This document shows, one piece after another, positions 46,247-57,859 of a DNA stretch of 64,000 nt. The notes under the pieces were generated by a model that saw nothing but the letters and a program-made list of their open reading frames with translations, did no database searches and was not told where the DNA came from. The translations under genes and the position numbers were made by a program. This DNA comes from Aegilops tauschii subsp. strangulata (taxonomy: Eukaryota > Streptophyta > Magnoliopsida > Poales > Poaceae), in contig NC_053041.3 in the NCBI RefSeq assembly GCF_002575655.3, positions 118,574,318-118,638,317 on the forward strand, written 5' to 3'. The stretch's first letter is position 1. Every line of letters starts with the position of its first letter.

Positions 46247-49200
46247 ATGACTGACACCGATGAGTCCGGAGGTTCTCAGTCCCAATTAGGTCGAGCACAC
46301 GCCTACCTCGACTTTCTGGCGGATCAGGAGAGACAGCAAGCTGGGTGTCAGGACCCCCTTGTCATGACGGAGGACGACGGTGGTGGCCGGCGCCGACACT
46401 GATGCCACCAACGACACCGGCATTGAGACTGGCGCTGATGATGTTGCTAACTACAGCACGGAAGGTGGGACCTCCCAAGCCAGTGAGGGAAAGAAGGAAA
46501 AGAGGACACGACGCCCAAATGAGCTCGGCACCGGAAGACTGGTGGTCACGGCGCTGCACCCTGGCGAGTTTGAGCCAATAGAGCCGCGGGAAATGGCAGC
46601 GTATTACGGCAACCAACTAGCATGCATCCTACGGGATACCGCTAACATCAACACCACAAAAATACGGAAGAATGAGCATTTGAAGAAGCTGCTCCTAACT
46701 AGGTTGCACGCAAGATTCCTGTTCCCCAGTCGGAATGACGATGTTGACCCATGGGATGATGATGCCATGAAAAAAATCAACAACAAAGCCCTAGGGAAGT
46801 TCAGCAACGCATTGAGCGCTTGGAAAACTAGGGTGAAAAAGGCGATTGCAGTAGACCATGAAACCTACGCCGAGATTGTTGCAGACAATCAAAAAATTAC
46901 GATAGAGGACTTTGAAAATTTCAAGGAGACTTGCAATGAAGAAGCTGCCAAGGCCAGGTCGGAGAGAGGCAAGCAGCTGCAGGCAAAGAACATGGGGAAC
47001 CACCGCCTTGGAAGTCGTGATTACACAGGAAAGAGGCCCGTGTGGGCTAAGGAGGACGCAGAACGTGAACGTCAGGGGATCCCAGACCCATTGGCTGAGT
47101 TCACCGACCAGCAGGAGCACGACTTCATCAGGGTCCAATTCTCGTGGGACCCAAAAAAAGATTTCTTTCACCGACGAGCCGACTAGGAAATTCATGAGAT
47201 TACTGGTAATTATCCTTTTACCACTTTACATATTAGCTTCTGATCAATGAAGTCTACTACATTCTAGTCGCATTCGTAAATAATTCACGGTCCATTTTGC
47301 AGAGAGAGCAACACAAGCTTGCGGCCGAAAGGGACTCATCGACTCAGTCGACTTAGTCGTCGACGAAGTATAAGTGGGACACTCCTTTCAACCGGACCAT
47401 GAACATAATGATGGGACACCCGCTAGGCCAGCGGCCGCAATATGGACGTCCCCGGCGCCATGTGGAAGTACTATTATAACGAGGACCCTGAGGCTAAAAG
47501 ACAGAGAAAGAAGTTCAGTCAAGTGACTATCGACGAGAAGGTGGCGCGGGCGATGGAGAAACTAAAGCTGAGACCAAAGCTGAGGCAATCCGGGAAGAGG
47601 TAGCTGCCTGTAGACATGATATGGTGGTTGCCTTTACAAGCTTGATTCCAACTGTGGTCACTTGGGTGCAACAAAATCCAAACGCGCCACCAACTGATTT
47701 TCCCATGCCCAGCTTCATCGGGAGCAACTCAATGAACACTGCACCCATACGCGTACCTAGTATGGCAACCGCACCCGCACCTACTCCAGCACCTGCTCCT
47801 GCACCCAGCTCTCACAGCAGCCCTAGCTCCATCTCTGGCTTGAATGTCGGGCCATCGACATCGGCTGAGCTACATGCCCTCACGGTAAATATGCGTCACA
47901 CCCTCATCAACTTAACTAATTAATTAATCTTTCGTTGCCGTTCTTTTTGGATCTCTGACGCCGCACATATATGTCTTTGTAGGCCGACTCCACTCCGTGC
48001 ACCCTCCTTTACCACATGAAGGGCGGGTTGGTGGATGTGGGGAAGGGTACTATACTGAAGCCCAAGGGTCGATTGTTCCACCGCCGGCAGATGCCTGATA
48101 ACGCCTTAAGGGTCTCCGTGGCGAGTGTGAAAGCGGGCTACAAGGGTTTCCCTCGTCCGATACAAACCGATGGAGAGGATACGAGACCCCCACGCAGCTT
48201 GGCCAATACAAAAATTGGCCGATCCTGTGGCCGAATAATCTTCTCCGTGTCGAGGTGGCCGGGAGCACACCAACGGGACCTCTGGAAGGTATGACCACAA
48301 CCCCACCTACACAAGTACAACCATCGTTTGTGATGATTGCTGAGATCGAGAGACACGAGGAAGGAGGGCCAACCGTTCCTGCAGATGATGCCATCTGCCC
48401 CATGGATATGGATCATGACATGGAGGAGGCCGATGACCCTCTCCAGTATCTCAATACCGGCTTTGACAACGAAGTAACAATGAGTCAATCATATGAATAT
48501 GAGATGCATGTACCAGAGCCGGAACGTCCTCGGGAGTGCAAGAAGTCTTTGTTCATGCAATCCTCGTAGGACAAGCCTCCAGATGCTGGTTCCACCCAAG
48601 CTCAACTAATTAGCCAGAGTCGTCCAATGATGAGCCCGAAAACACTAGGGGTGGTGCTCAGGGAGGGTCTGACAGACCCACCAGCACCACAGCCCACCAA
48701 GAAGAAGCAGAAGAAGAGACCGGCAGCGAGAAAATCCAATAAAGTTGGCAATGTTGGTTCTAGCAGCCAGCAGCCTTCGACCAAGGTTGACAGTGTACCG
48801 ATGAAACATGTGCCATTAATCCATGTCGCGGGAGAGCCTATGGTACCGGCGAATGCACTAGCTGCCATAACAGGGGATCTCAGGAGACTCTATGACCATG
48901 TTCTTTCGACAGAGAGAAGCCTCCTCACCTCGGATGATCCAGGATACCCACTTTATACCGTTCATGTGCCAAGCAGTTGCAAGATGTACGTCCAGACATG
49001 CCCCACGGACCTCTTCTTCCTGAGGTTTGATTACATCTTCCAGATGTTTCAAATGAGGACGCTCAATTTTACGTTCGTCCGCCTGTATGCGCTCCACATG
49101 AACTACATCGTCAGGAGAGAGCAAGTCATCGGTCTTGCGATCGAGTACCCATACTACATGCATGAGGGCTTCTTGTCAATCAACGACGCCAACCGTCAAT

Positions 49201-49934
49201 ATGCGAGTCAGTACATCGAAATGATTCTCCTACCTTATCATCTTGGGTAAGTCATCCGCGGATAGCACCATAACACATACATCCTTTCGTGCATTTCAAT
49301 AATTACTTTGCATGCATGGAGGCTAACTTGATCGTGTATTTTGTGCAGCGGGGGGTGTAGCCGTGCCGTTCTCATCGTTCTTTACCCGCATTACTCCCGC
49401 GCTCTATATTTCGACCCGTCGAAGAACATACAGAACAAAGATTACACACACATAAAGTATGTTCTGGACAGAGCTATGCTGGGCTTCAGCATGCGGGGTG
49501 TCTACATCCAATGCAAAAAAACAAATAAGGTTGGGCTCTGTTTCGGCTACACGACTGACATCTGTTGCATCCAGCAACCGGCAAGAAGTGAGAATGATGG
49601 ATTCTACGTCATCCATCTAATGATGGAGTACAGAAGGGATGTGCAATTACTTTGCATGAAATCTTCATCTGATACCCATATCCAGAGATGGGCCGAAGCC
49701 TTTGGAGCCGTGCCGGATAATCAACTTCGAAATGATTTCTACCGGATCCAGCAGGAAATTGCGTCCATCATCATGAAAGATGTCCTCGAAGAGAATGGGA
49801 TGTTCTACGGTGTCCCAATATCGCAAGCTGACGTCCAAACCCGCATTGCCCTACAGCATCAGGACATGACGCCTTTCACTAAGCTTGGGTCCACCCTTCC
49901 GGATATGGACAGATGGGAAGAGTGCACTGCTTAA
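46247..49934 (+). pseudogene. TNP1-like / degenerate ULP1-like gene of CACTA-2
   Basis: My exon model is 46247-47205, 47303-47884, 47983-49246 and 49349-49934 (TAA), with GT...AG introns and agreeing phase at the last junction. The start MTDTDESGGSQSQLGRAHAY runs into a stop; the frame shifts near 46385, near 47155 and near 48185, with TAG stops in exon 2 (47354) and at 48567. The En/Spm-type region contains NHRLGSRDYTGKRPVWAKED. A proline/alanine linker and a basic stretch (PTKKKQKKRPAARK) follow. The C-terminal domain has the ULP1-like layout (AVLIVLYPHYSRALYFDPS, CIQQPARSENDGFYVIHLM). The Asp and Gln positions are kept, but the expected His and Cys are replaced, so it is probably not a protease. 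The presumed role is DNA binding at the subterminal repeats, now lost. Confidence 0.8.
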
Positions 49935-50122
49935 AAACAATGTGTCTGTTTAGTTACTTGTTACTTTCTGTAGGACGAAACTTCGAATCTCTCAGTACGA
50001 CGAAACTATTAGATGTATGGTGCCGCGCTCTAGTTAATTACTTTCGGTACGATGAAATTTGTTAACTATGGTTACTATATATGTTGCTTCTATTTCATAA
50101 CTATTTCGTTGAATTCGCTTCA

Positions 50123-50125
<3 letters not shown>
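49935..50125 (+). other. 3' spacer of the CACTA-2 second gene
   Basis: AT-rich, with a repeated TTACTTTCKGTACGAYGAAA unit (about 49961 and 50038). No ORF. Confidence 0.5.
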
Positions 50126-50164
<39 letters not shown>

Positions 50165-50509
50165 GCTATTCATCACCCAGGGTGCAGAATAAGTTATTCT
50201 TCACCCGAGGTAATCTTACGATCACTTCATAATTAAACTACATTTGGAATTCAAATAGTTACATTCCTATTGATTCACTACGTAAAATTTGGTATAAGAA
50301 AATAAAAATATAGGTCATAAGACAAGACAATTTAGAGTTTATGTATATTTTACACTATGTTTTTACGTTTGTAATTTTACAGAACATAAAATATTTTTTA
50401 CGGCGACTATATATTTTCTTACGGTGTCTTTTTACGTCAGAAATAAGACAAAACTTACGGAACGTAAAATTACAGTGCATTGGTGGTAAAATAGAGGGGG
50501 TGAAGATCC

Positions 50510-50533
<24 letters not shown>
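50126..50533. mobile_element. Micron-like insert between TA microsatellites
   Basis: A (TA)n run at 50126-50158 and a second at 50511-50533 enclose about 350 bp of unique AT-rich sequence. The insert starts GTGATGCTATTCATCACCC and ends GTGAAGATCCATATA. Elements that sit between TA dinucleotide tracts are known as microns in rice. A (TG)n run of about 30 bases (50534-50565) follows. There is no coding capacity. Confidence 0.5.
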
Positions 50534-50567
<34 letters not shown>

Positions 50568-50590
50568 ATCTCTGACAGGTATATAGATCA

Positions 50591-50848
50591 ATGATGGCGA
50601 GGAAGTGGTATGCCGTGTATGTAGGGCATGTTCCGGGTGTGTATGATGAGTGGCCAGAGTGTCAGGCCCAAGTCTCTGGCTTCTGCGACGGAAGCCAGAA
50701 AGGGTTTGATAGCAGAGCGGAAGCCGAAGCTAGGTATTTGAGATTCATAGCACAACAGGGGATTCAGAACCAGCGCCGCTGCAAAAACTACTACATAATA
50801 CCACTTTTGATCATCGTGATCGCTCTTATCTCGTATGTCATAGTTTAG
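50591..50848 (+). CDS. Hybrid-binding-domain protein with C-terminal membrane anchor, inside CACTA-2
   Basis: 85 residues, unbroken. The ATG at 50591 is followed by a second ATG, and a TCTGACAG acceptor-like site lies at 50572-50579. Residues 6-50 match the RNase H1 / caulimovirus-type hybrid-binding domain (W6-Y7, G12, P15-G16-V17-Y18, W21, E23-C24, Q27-V28, F31, then SRAEAEARY). In RNase H1 this domain holds RNA:DNA hybrids or double-stranded RNA. The rest lacks the nuclease domain and instead ends in a 19-residue hydrophobic segment (YYIIPLLIIVIALISYVIV) preceded by RRCKN, the layout of a tail-anchored membrane protein. It lies between the ULP1-like gene and the right end of CACTA-2. It is intact although the larger CACTA-2 genes are decayed. 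Membrane location and function are inferred. Confidence 0.65.
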   Translation: MMARKWYAVYVGHVPGVYDEWPECQAQVSGFCDGSQKGFDSRAEAEARYLRFIAQQGIQNQRRCKNYYIIPLLIIVIALISYVIV

Positions 50849-51095
50849 GTAGATGATGAAACATGTCTACGGTGACAATGTAAGACACAGGTGATCATTA
50901 ACTTGTATCGCTATTTCGAGATGATGATAAGATCGACATCGTTTGTTTTTGATAATGATGATATGATCAGACTATGTTGTACCACTTCGATGATGATGAT
51001 GAGACATTCCTTTTTCATATAGTTTCAGTGTATGTGTATGTTGTAATTGTATAAAACCTGTAAAAATACGAATACAGCAAAATAAAAAAGAAAAT
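50849..51095 (+). other. 3' region after the hybrid-binding ORF
   Basis: Contains repeated GATGATGATAAGATCGACAT-like stretches (50920-51003) and ends in an A-rich tract before the right subterminal repeats. No further ORF is supported. Confidence 0.5.
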
Positions 51096-51345
51096 ACTAG
51101 CCGTAGCGTGGGGTTTTGGAGTAGTAGCAGTGCTGCCTTACCAGTAGCGTTGGTTGTAGGGGCACGCTACTAGTATTAGTAGCGATGGACAGATGCGTGC
51201 TACTACTACATATAGGTAGCAGTAGTGCTGGGTCAAACAAGCGCTACTGCTAAAAAATGGCTGTAGCGTCGTAGGAGTAGCTCGCCTGCCCGCGCTACTA
51301 ATAGCAAAAAAAACAGCGCTACTGGTAAGGGTTTTCCTAGTAGTG
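51096..51345 (-). repeat. CACTA-2 right subterminal repeats and terminal inverted repeat
   Basis: Units of the GTAGCG/CGCTACTG type (51101, 51138, 51165, 51178, 51228, 51262, 51315) match the left end and lead to the tip TTTTCCTAGTAGTG. Confidence 0.9.
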
Positions 51346-52626
51346 CCTGGAGGGGCGTGCCATGGGGGAGTCCTACTTGGACTCCTAGTCCAAGTAGGAT
51401 TCGCCCCCCCCTTTTCCTTTCTTCCACCGGAGGGAATAGGGAGGAGAGGGAGAGGGAAAGGGAAGGGGCACCGCCCCCTCCTCCTTGTCCTATTCGGACT
51501 CCCAAGGAGGGGGCGCGTGGCCACCTCCCGTGGGCTTCCCTCTCTCTCCCTTAGCCCCATGTTGGCCCAACACATCCCCAGCGGGTTCCGGTAACCCCTC
51601 AGTACTCCGGTAAAATACCCGAATCACTCGGCACCATTCCGTGTCCGAATATAACCTTCCAACTTATGAATCTTTACCTCTCAACCATTTTGAGACTCCT
51701 CGTCATGTCCGTGATCTCATCCGGGACTCCGAACAAACTTCGGTCACCAAAACACATAACTCATAATACAAATCGCCATCGAACATTAAGCGTGCGGACC
51801 CTACGGGTTCGAGAACTATGTAGACATGACCGAGACACATCTCAGGTCAATAACCAATAGCGGAACCTGGATGCTCATATTGTCTCCTACACATTCTACG
51901 AAGATCTTTATCGGTCAAACCGCATAACAACATATGTCATTCCCTTTGTCATCGGTATGTTACTTGCCCGAGATTCGATTGCCGGTATCAACATACCTAG
52001 TTCAATCTCGTTACCAGCAAGTCTCTTTACTTGTTACGTAATGCATCATCCCGCAACTAACTCATTAGTCACGTTGCTTGCAAGGCTTATAGTGATGTGC
52101 ATTACGGAGAGGGCCTAGAGATACCTCTCTGATACAGAGAGTGACAAATCCTAATCTTGATCTATGACATCCAACAAACACCTTCGAAGACACCTGTAGA
52201 GCATCTTTATAATCACCCAGTTACGTTGTGAAGTTTGATAGCACACAAGGTGTTCCTCCAGTATCCGGGAGTTGCATAATCTCATAGTCAGAGGAATATG
52301 TATAAGTCATGAAGAAAGCAATAGCAATAAAACTAAACGATCATTATGCTAAGCTAACGGATGGGTCTTGTCCATCACATGATTCTCTAATGATGTGATC
52401 CCGTTGATCAAATGACAACACATGTCTATGGTCACGAAACTTAACCATCTTTGATTAACGAGCTAGTCAAGTAGAGGCATACTAGGGACACTCTGTTTGT
52501 CTATGTATTAACACATGTACTAAGTTTCCGGTTAATACAATTCTAGCATGAATAATAAACATTTATCGTGATATAAGGAAATATAAATAACAACTTTATT
52601 ATTGCCTCTAGGGCATATTTCCTTCA
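51346..52626 (-). repeat. Angela-like 3' LTR, inner part
   Basis: Resumes the LTR broken at 24595 (GGAGGGGCG...) and is colinear with 58315-59595 to the end GGGCATATTTCCTTCA. Together the two parts equal the length of the intact LTR. Confidence 0.93.
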
Positions 52627-52640
52627 GTCTCCCACTTGCA
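52627..52640 (-). other. Polypurine tract of the Angela-like element
   Basis: Minus strand TGCAAGTGGGAGAC directly outside the 3' LTR. Confidence 0.85.
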
Positions 52641-52831
52641 CTAGAGTCAATAATCTACATTACATAGTAATGATTCTAACACCCATGGAGTCTTGGTGCT
52701 TATCATGTTTTGCTCATGTAAGAGGCTTAGACAATGGGTCTGCAACATGCAGATCTGTATGTATTTTGCAAATCTCTATGTCTCCCTCCTTGAATTGATC
52801 GCGGATGGAATTAAAGCGTCTCTTGATGTGT

Positions 52832-55797
52832 TTAGTTCTTCTTGTGAAATATGGATTCCTTCACCAAGGCAATTGCTCCAGTATTGTCACAAAAGATTTT
52901 AACTGGACTCGATGCACTAGGTATTACACCTAGATCGGATATGAACTCCTTCATCCAGACTCCTTCATTTGCTGCTTCCGAAGCAGCTATGTACTCCGCT
53001 TCACACGTAGATCCCGCCACGACGCTCTGCTTGGACCTGCACCAACTGACAGCTCCACCATTCAATATAAATACGTATCCGGTTTGTGACTTAGAGTCAT
53101 CCGGATCGGTGTCAAAGCTTGCATCAACGTAACCATTTACGACAAGCTCTTTGTCACCTCCATAAACGAGAAATATATCCTTAGTCCTTTTCAGGTATTT
53201 CAGGATGTTCTTGACCGCTGTCCAGTGATCTACTCCTGGATTACTTTGGTACCTCCCTACTAAACTTATAGCAAGGCACACATCAGGTCTGGTAGACAGC
53301 ATTGCATACATGATAGAACCTATGGCTGAGGCATAGGGAATGACTTTCATTTTCTCTCTATCTTCTGCAGTGGTCGGGCATTGAGTCTGACTCAACTTCA
53401 TACCTTGCAACACAGGCAAGCGCCTTTCTTTGACTGATCCATTTTGAACTTCTTCAAAATTTTATCAAGGTATGTGCTTTGTGAAAGTCCAATTAAGCGT
53501 CTTGATCTATCTCTATAGATCTTGATGCCCAATATATAAGCAGCTTCACCGAGGTCTTTCATTGAAAAATTCTTATTCAAGTATCCTTTTATGCTATCCA
53601 GAAATTCTGTATTATTTCCAATCAACAATATGTCATCCACATATAATATTAGAAATGCTACAGAGCTCCCACTCACTTTCTTGTAAATACAGGCTTCTCC
53701 AAAAGTCTGTATAAAACCATATGCTTTGATCACACTATCAAAGCGTATATTCCAACTCTGAGAGGCTTGCACCAGTCCATAAATCGATCGCTGGAGCTTG
53801 CACACTTTGTTAGCACCTTTAGGATCGACAAAACCTTCTGGTTGCATCATATAAAACTCTTCTTTAAGATATCCATTAAGGAATGCAGTGTTGACATCCA
53901 TTTGCCAAATTTCATAATCATAAAATGCGGCAATTGCTAACATGATTCGGACAGACTTAAGCATCGCTACGGGTGAGAAGGTCTCATCGTAGTCAACTCC
54001 TTGAACTTGTCAAAAACCTTTTGCAACAAGTCGAGCTTTGTAGATAGTAACATTACCGTCAGCGTCAGTCTTCTTCTTGAAGATCCATTTATTCTCTATG
54101 GCTTGCCGACCATCGGGCAAGTCAACCAAAGTCCACACTTTGTTCTCATACATGGATCCCATCTCAGATTTCATGGCCTCAAGCCATTTCGCAGAATCTG
54201 GGCTCATCATCGTTTCCTCATAGTTCATAGGTTCGTCATGGTCAAGTAACATGACCTCCAGAATAGGATTACCGTACCACTCTGGCGCGGTTCGTACTCT
54301 AGTTGACCTACGAGGTTTGGTAGTAACTTGCTTTGAAGTTTCGTGATCATCATCATTAGCTTCCTCACTAATTGGTGTAGGAATCACTGGAACCAATTTC
54401 TGTGATGAACTACTTTCCAATTTGGGAGAAGGTACAATTACCTCATCAAGTTCTACTTTCCTCCCACTCACTTCTTTCGAGAGAAACTCCTTCTCTAGAA
54501 AGGATCCATTCTTAGCAACAAATATCTTGCCTTCGGATCTGTGATAGAAGGTTTACTCAACAGTCTCTTTTGGGTATCCTATATGAAGACATATTTCTCC
54601 GATTTGGGTTCGAGCTTATCAGGTTGAAGCTTTTTCACATAAGCATCGCAGCCCCAAACTTTAAGAAACGATAGCTTAGGTTTCTTGCTAAACCATAGTT
54701 CATATTGTGTCGTCTCAACGAATTTAGATGGTTCCCTATTTAACGTGAATGCAGCCGTCTCTAAAGCATAACCCCAAAACGGTAGCGGTAAATCGGTAAG
54801 AGACATCATAGACCGCACCATATCTAATAAACTACGGTTACGACGTTCAGACACACCATTACGCTGTGCTGTTCCAGGTGGCGTGAGTTGTGAAACTATT
54901 CCACATTGTTTCAAATGAAGACCAAACTCATAACTCAAATATTCACCTCCACGATCAGATCTCTTGTTACGATGATTTTCCACTTCACTCTAAAATTCTT
55001 TGAACTTTTAAAATGTTTTAGCCTTATGTTTCATTAAGTCGATATACCCATATCTGCTTAAATCATCTGTGAAGGTTAGAAAATAACGATACCCATCGCG
55101 AGCCTCAACACTCATCGGACCGCATACATCAGTATGTATTATTTACAACAATTCAGTTGCTCACTCCATTGTTCTGGAGAACGGAGTCTTAGTCATGTTG
55201 CCCATGAGGCATGGTTCGCAAGCATCAAGTGATCATAATCAAGTGATTTCAAAAGTCCATCAGCGTGGAGTTTCTTCATGCGCTTTACACAATATGACCT
55301 AAACGGCAGTGCCACAAATAAGTTGCACTATCATTATTAACTTTGCATCTTTTGGTTTCAATATTATGAATATGTTTATCACTACAAGCGAGATTCAACA
55401 AAAATAGACCACTCATTATGGGTGCATGATCATAAAAGATATTACTCATAGAAATAGAACAACCATTATTCTCTGATTTAAATGAATAACCGTCTCGCAT
55501 CAAAAAAGATCCAGATATAATGTTCATGCTCAACGCTGGCACCAAATAACAATTATTCAGGTTTAAAACTAATCCCGACGGTAGATGTAGAGGTAGCGTG
55601 CCGACAGCGATCACATCAACTTTGGAACCATTTCCCACGCGCATCGTCACCTCGTCCTTAGCCAATCTTTGTTTAATCAGTAGCCCCTGTTTTGAGTTGC
55701 AAATATGAGCAACAGAACCAGTATCAAATACCCAGGCGCTACTACGAGCATTAGTAAGGTACACATCAATAACATGTATATCAAATATACCTTTCAC
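52832..55797 (-). pseudogene. Pol region of the Angela-like element, broken
   Basis: Fragments read on the minus strand in Copia order. 55797-55285: protease/pre-integrase with VFDTGSVAHIC, a DTG triad, and the YLWHCRLGH zinc-finger start. 54983-54579: integrase core with NGVSERRNRSLLDMVRSM. 54471-54010 and 53964-53398: reverse transcriptase with WIFKKKTDADG, MDVNTAFLNG and YVDD. 53419-52832: RNase H with VSWCRSKQSVVAGSTCEAEY. The pieces lie in different frames or are separated by stops, and the integrase N-terminal part between 54984 and 55284 is scrambled. The catalytic motifs that remain are intact, but the polyprotein cannot be read through. Confidence 0.88.
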
Positions 55798-55835
55798 TTT
55801 CCATCCTTCTTATCCGCCAAATACTTGGGGCAGTT

Positions 55836-56624
55836 TCACTGCCAGTGACCAGTCCCTTTGCAGTAGAAGCACTCAGTTTCAGGCTTAGATCCAGACTTGG
55901 GCTTCTTCCCTTGAGCAGCAACTTGCTTGCTGTTCTTCTTGAAGTTCCCCTTCTTCCCTTTGCCCTTTTTCTTGAAACTAGTGGTCTTGTTAACCATCAA
56001 CACTTGATGCTCCTTCTTGATTCCTACTTCTGCAGCCTTTAGCATTGCGAAGAGCTCGGGAATTGTCTTTTCCATCCCTTGCATATTATAGTTCATCACG
56101 AAGCCTTTATAGCTTGGTGGCAGTGATTGAAGAACTCTGTCAATGACACTATCATCAGGAAGATTAACTCCCAGCTGAGTCAAGTGGTTATGATACCCAG
56201 ACATTTTGAATATATGTTCACTGACAGAACTACTCTCCTCCATTTTGCAGCTATAGAACTTGTTGGAGACTTCATATCTCTCAACTCGGGCATTTGCTTG
56301 AAATATTAACTTTAAGTCCTGGAACATCTCGTATGCTCCATGACGTTCAAAACATCTTTGAAGTCCCGATTCTAAGCTGTAAAGCATGGCACACTGAACT
56401 ATCGAGTAGTCATCAGCTTTGCTTTGCCAAACATTCATAACGTCCGGAGTTGCTCCTGTAGCGGGTCTTGCACCTAGCGGTGCTTCCAGGACGTAATTCT
56501 TCTGTGCAGCAATGAGGATAATCCTCAAGTTATGGACCCAGTCTGTGTAGTTGCTACCATCATATTTCAACTTAGCTTTCTCTAGGAACGCATTAAAATT
56601 CAAGGGAACGGTAGCACGGGCCAT
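55836..56624 (-). pseudogene. Gag of the Angela-like element
   Basis: Starts at the ATG at 56622-56624 (MARATVPLNFNAFLEKAKLKY). It has the Copia Gag core (DGSNYTDWVHNLR...; YKGFVMNYNMQGMEKTIPEL), a Lys-rich stretch, and the first half of a CCHC zinc knuckle (CFYCKGTGHWQ). An in-frame TGA inside the knuckle (just before 55836) ends it. The protein builds the virus-like particle; loss of the knuckle would impair RNA packaging. Confidence 0.88.
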
Positions 56625-57840
56625 TGATCTACAACAACATAGATATGCAAAAACTATCAAGTACTAAGTTCGTGATAAATTAAAGTTTAATTAATCATAT
56701 TACTTAAGAACTCCCACTTAGATAGACATCCCTCTAGTCATCTAAATGATCACATGATCCATATCAACTAAACCATGTCTGATCATCACGTGAGATGGAG
56801 TAGTTTTCAACGGTGAACATCTCTATGTTGATCATATCTACTATATGATTCACGTTCGACCTTTCGGTCTCAGTGTTCCGAGGCCATATCTGACTATGCT
56901 AGGCTCGTCAAGTCTAACCCGAGTATTCTGCATGTGCAAAACTGGCTTGCACCCGTTGTATGTGAACGTAGAGCTTATCACACCCGATCATCACGTGGTG
57001 TCTCGGCACGACGAACTGTAGCAACGGTGCATACTCAGGGAGAACACTTATACCTTGAAATTTAGTGAGGGATCATCTTATAATGCTACCGCCGAACTAA
57101 GCAACAAAATAAGATGCATAAAGGATAAACATCACATGCAATCAAAATATATGACATGATACGGCCATCATCATCTTGTGCCTTTAATCTCAATCTTCGA
57201 AGCACCGTCATGATCTCCATCGCCACCGGCTTGACACCTTGATCTCCATCATAGCGTCGTTGTCGTCTCGCCAACTATTGCTTCTACGGCTATCGCTGCC
57301 GCTTAGTGATAAAGTAAAGCAATTACATGGCGATTGCATTTCATACAATAAAGCGACAACCATAAGGCTCCTGCCAATTGCTGATAACTTTTACAAAACA
57401 TGATCATCTCATACAACAATTTATATCTCATCACGTCTTGACCATATCACATCACAACATGCCCTGCAAAAACAAGTTAGACGTCCTCTAGTTTGTTGTT
57501 GCAAGTTTTACGTGGCTGCTACGGGCTTCTAGCAAGAACCGTTCTTACCTACGCATCAAAACCACAACGACTTTTCATCAAGTGTGCTGTTTTAACCTTC
57601 AACAAGGACCGGTCGTAGTCAAACTCGATTCAACTAAAGTTGGAGAAACAGACACCCGCTAGCCACCTGTGTGCGAAGCACGTCGGTAGAACCAGTCTCA
57701 TGAACAAGGTCATGTAATGTCGGTCCGGGCCGCTTCATCCAACAATACCGCCGAATCAAAGTAAGACAATGGTGGTAAGCAGTATGACTATTATCGCCCA
57801 CAACTATTTGTGTTCTACTCGTGCATATCATCTACGCATA
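56625..57840 (-). other. Leader of the Angela-like element
   Basis: About 1.2 kb between Gag and the primer site, without a convincing ORF, as in the long leader of BARE1/Angela elements. Such leaders carry packaging and dimerisation signals, which I cannot delimit here. Confidence 0.6.
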
Positions 57841-57858
57841 AACCTGGCTCGGATGCCA
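57841..57858 (-). other. Primer binding site of the Angela-like element
   Basis: Minus strand TGGCATCCGAGCCAGGTT, one base inside the 5' LTR. It is a variant of the site for initiator-methionine tRNA. Confidence 0.85.
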
Positions 57859-57859
57859 C

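Larger units (their letters stand above)
24596..51345 (+). mobile_element. CACTA-2: CACTA (En/Spm) DNA transposon, 26,750 bp with nested insertions
   Basis: It starts CACTACTAGGAAAAGG and ends TTTTCCTAGTAGTG, an exact inverted terminal repeat. The flanks are CCA (24593-24595) and CCT (51346-51348), a target duplication with one changed base. The intact copy of the host LTR at 58312-58325 shows the uninterrupted site GGCGGCCAGGAGGGG. Without the 9.1-kb Copia and 6.3-kb Athila-like insertions and their target duplications it is about 11.4 kb. It encodes, plus strand, a TNP2 pseudogene, a TNP1/ULP1-like pseudogene and a small hybrid-binding/membrane ORF. Confidence 0.93.
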
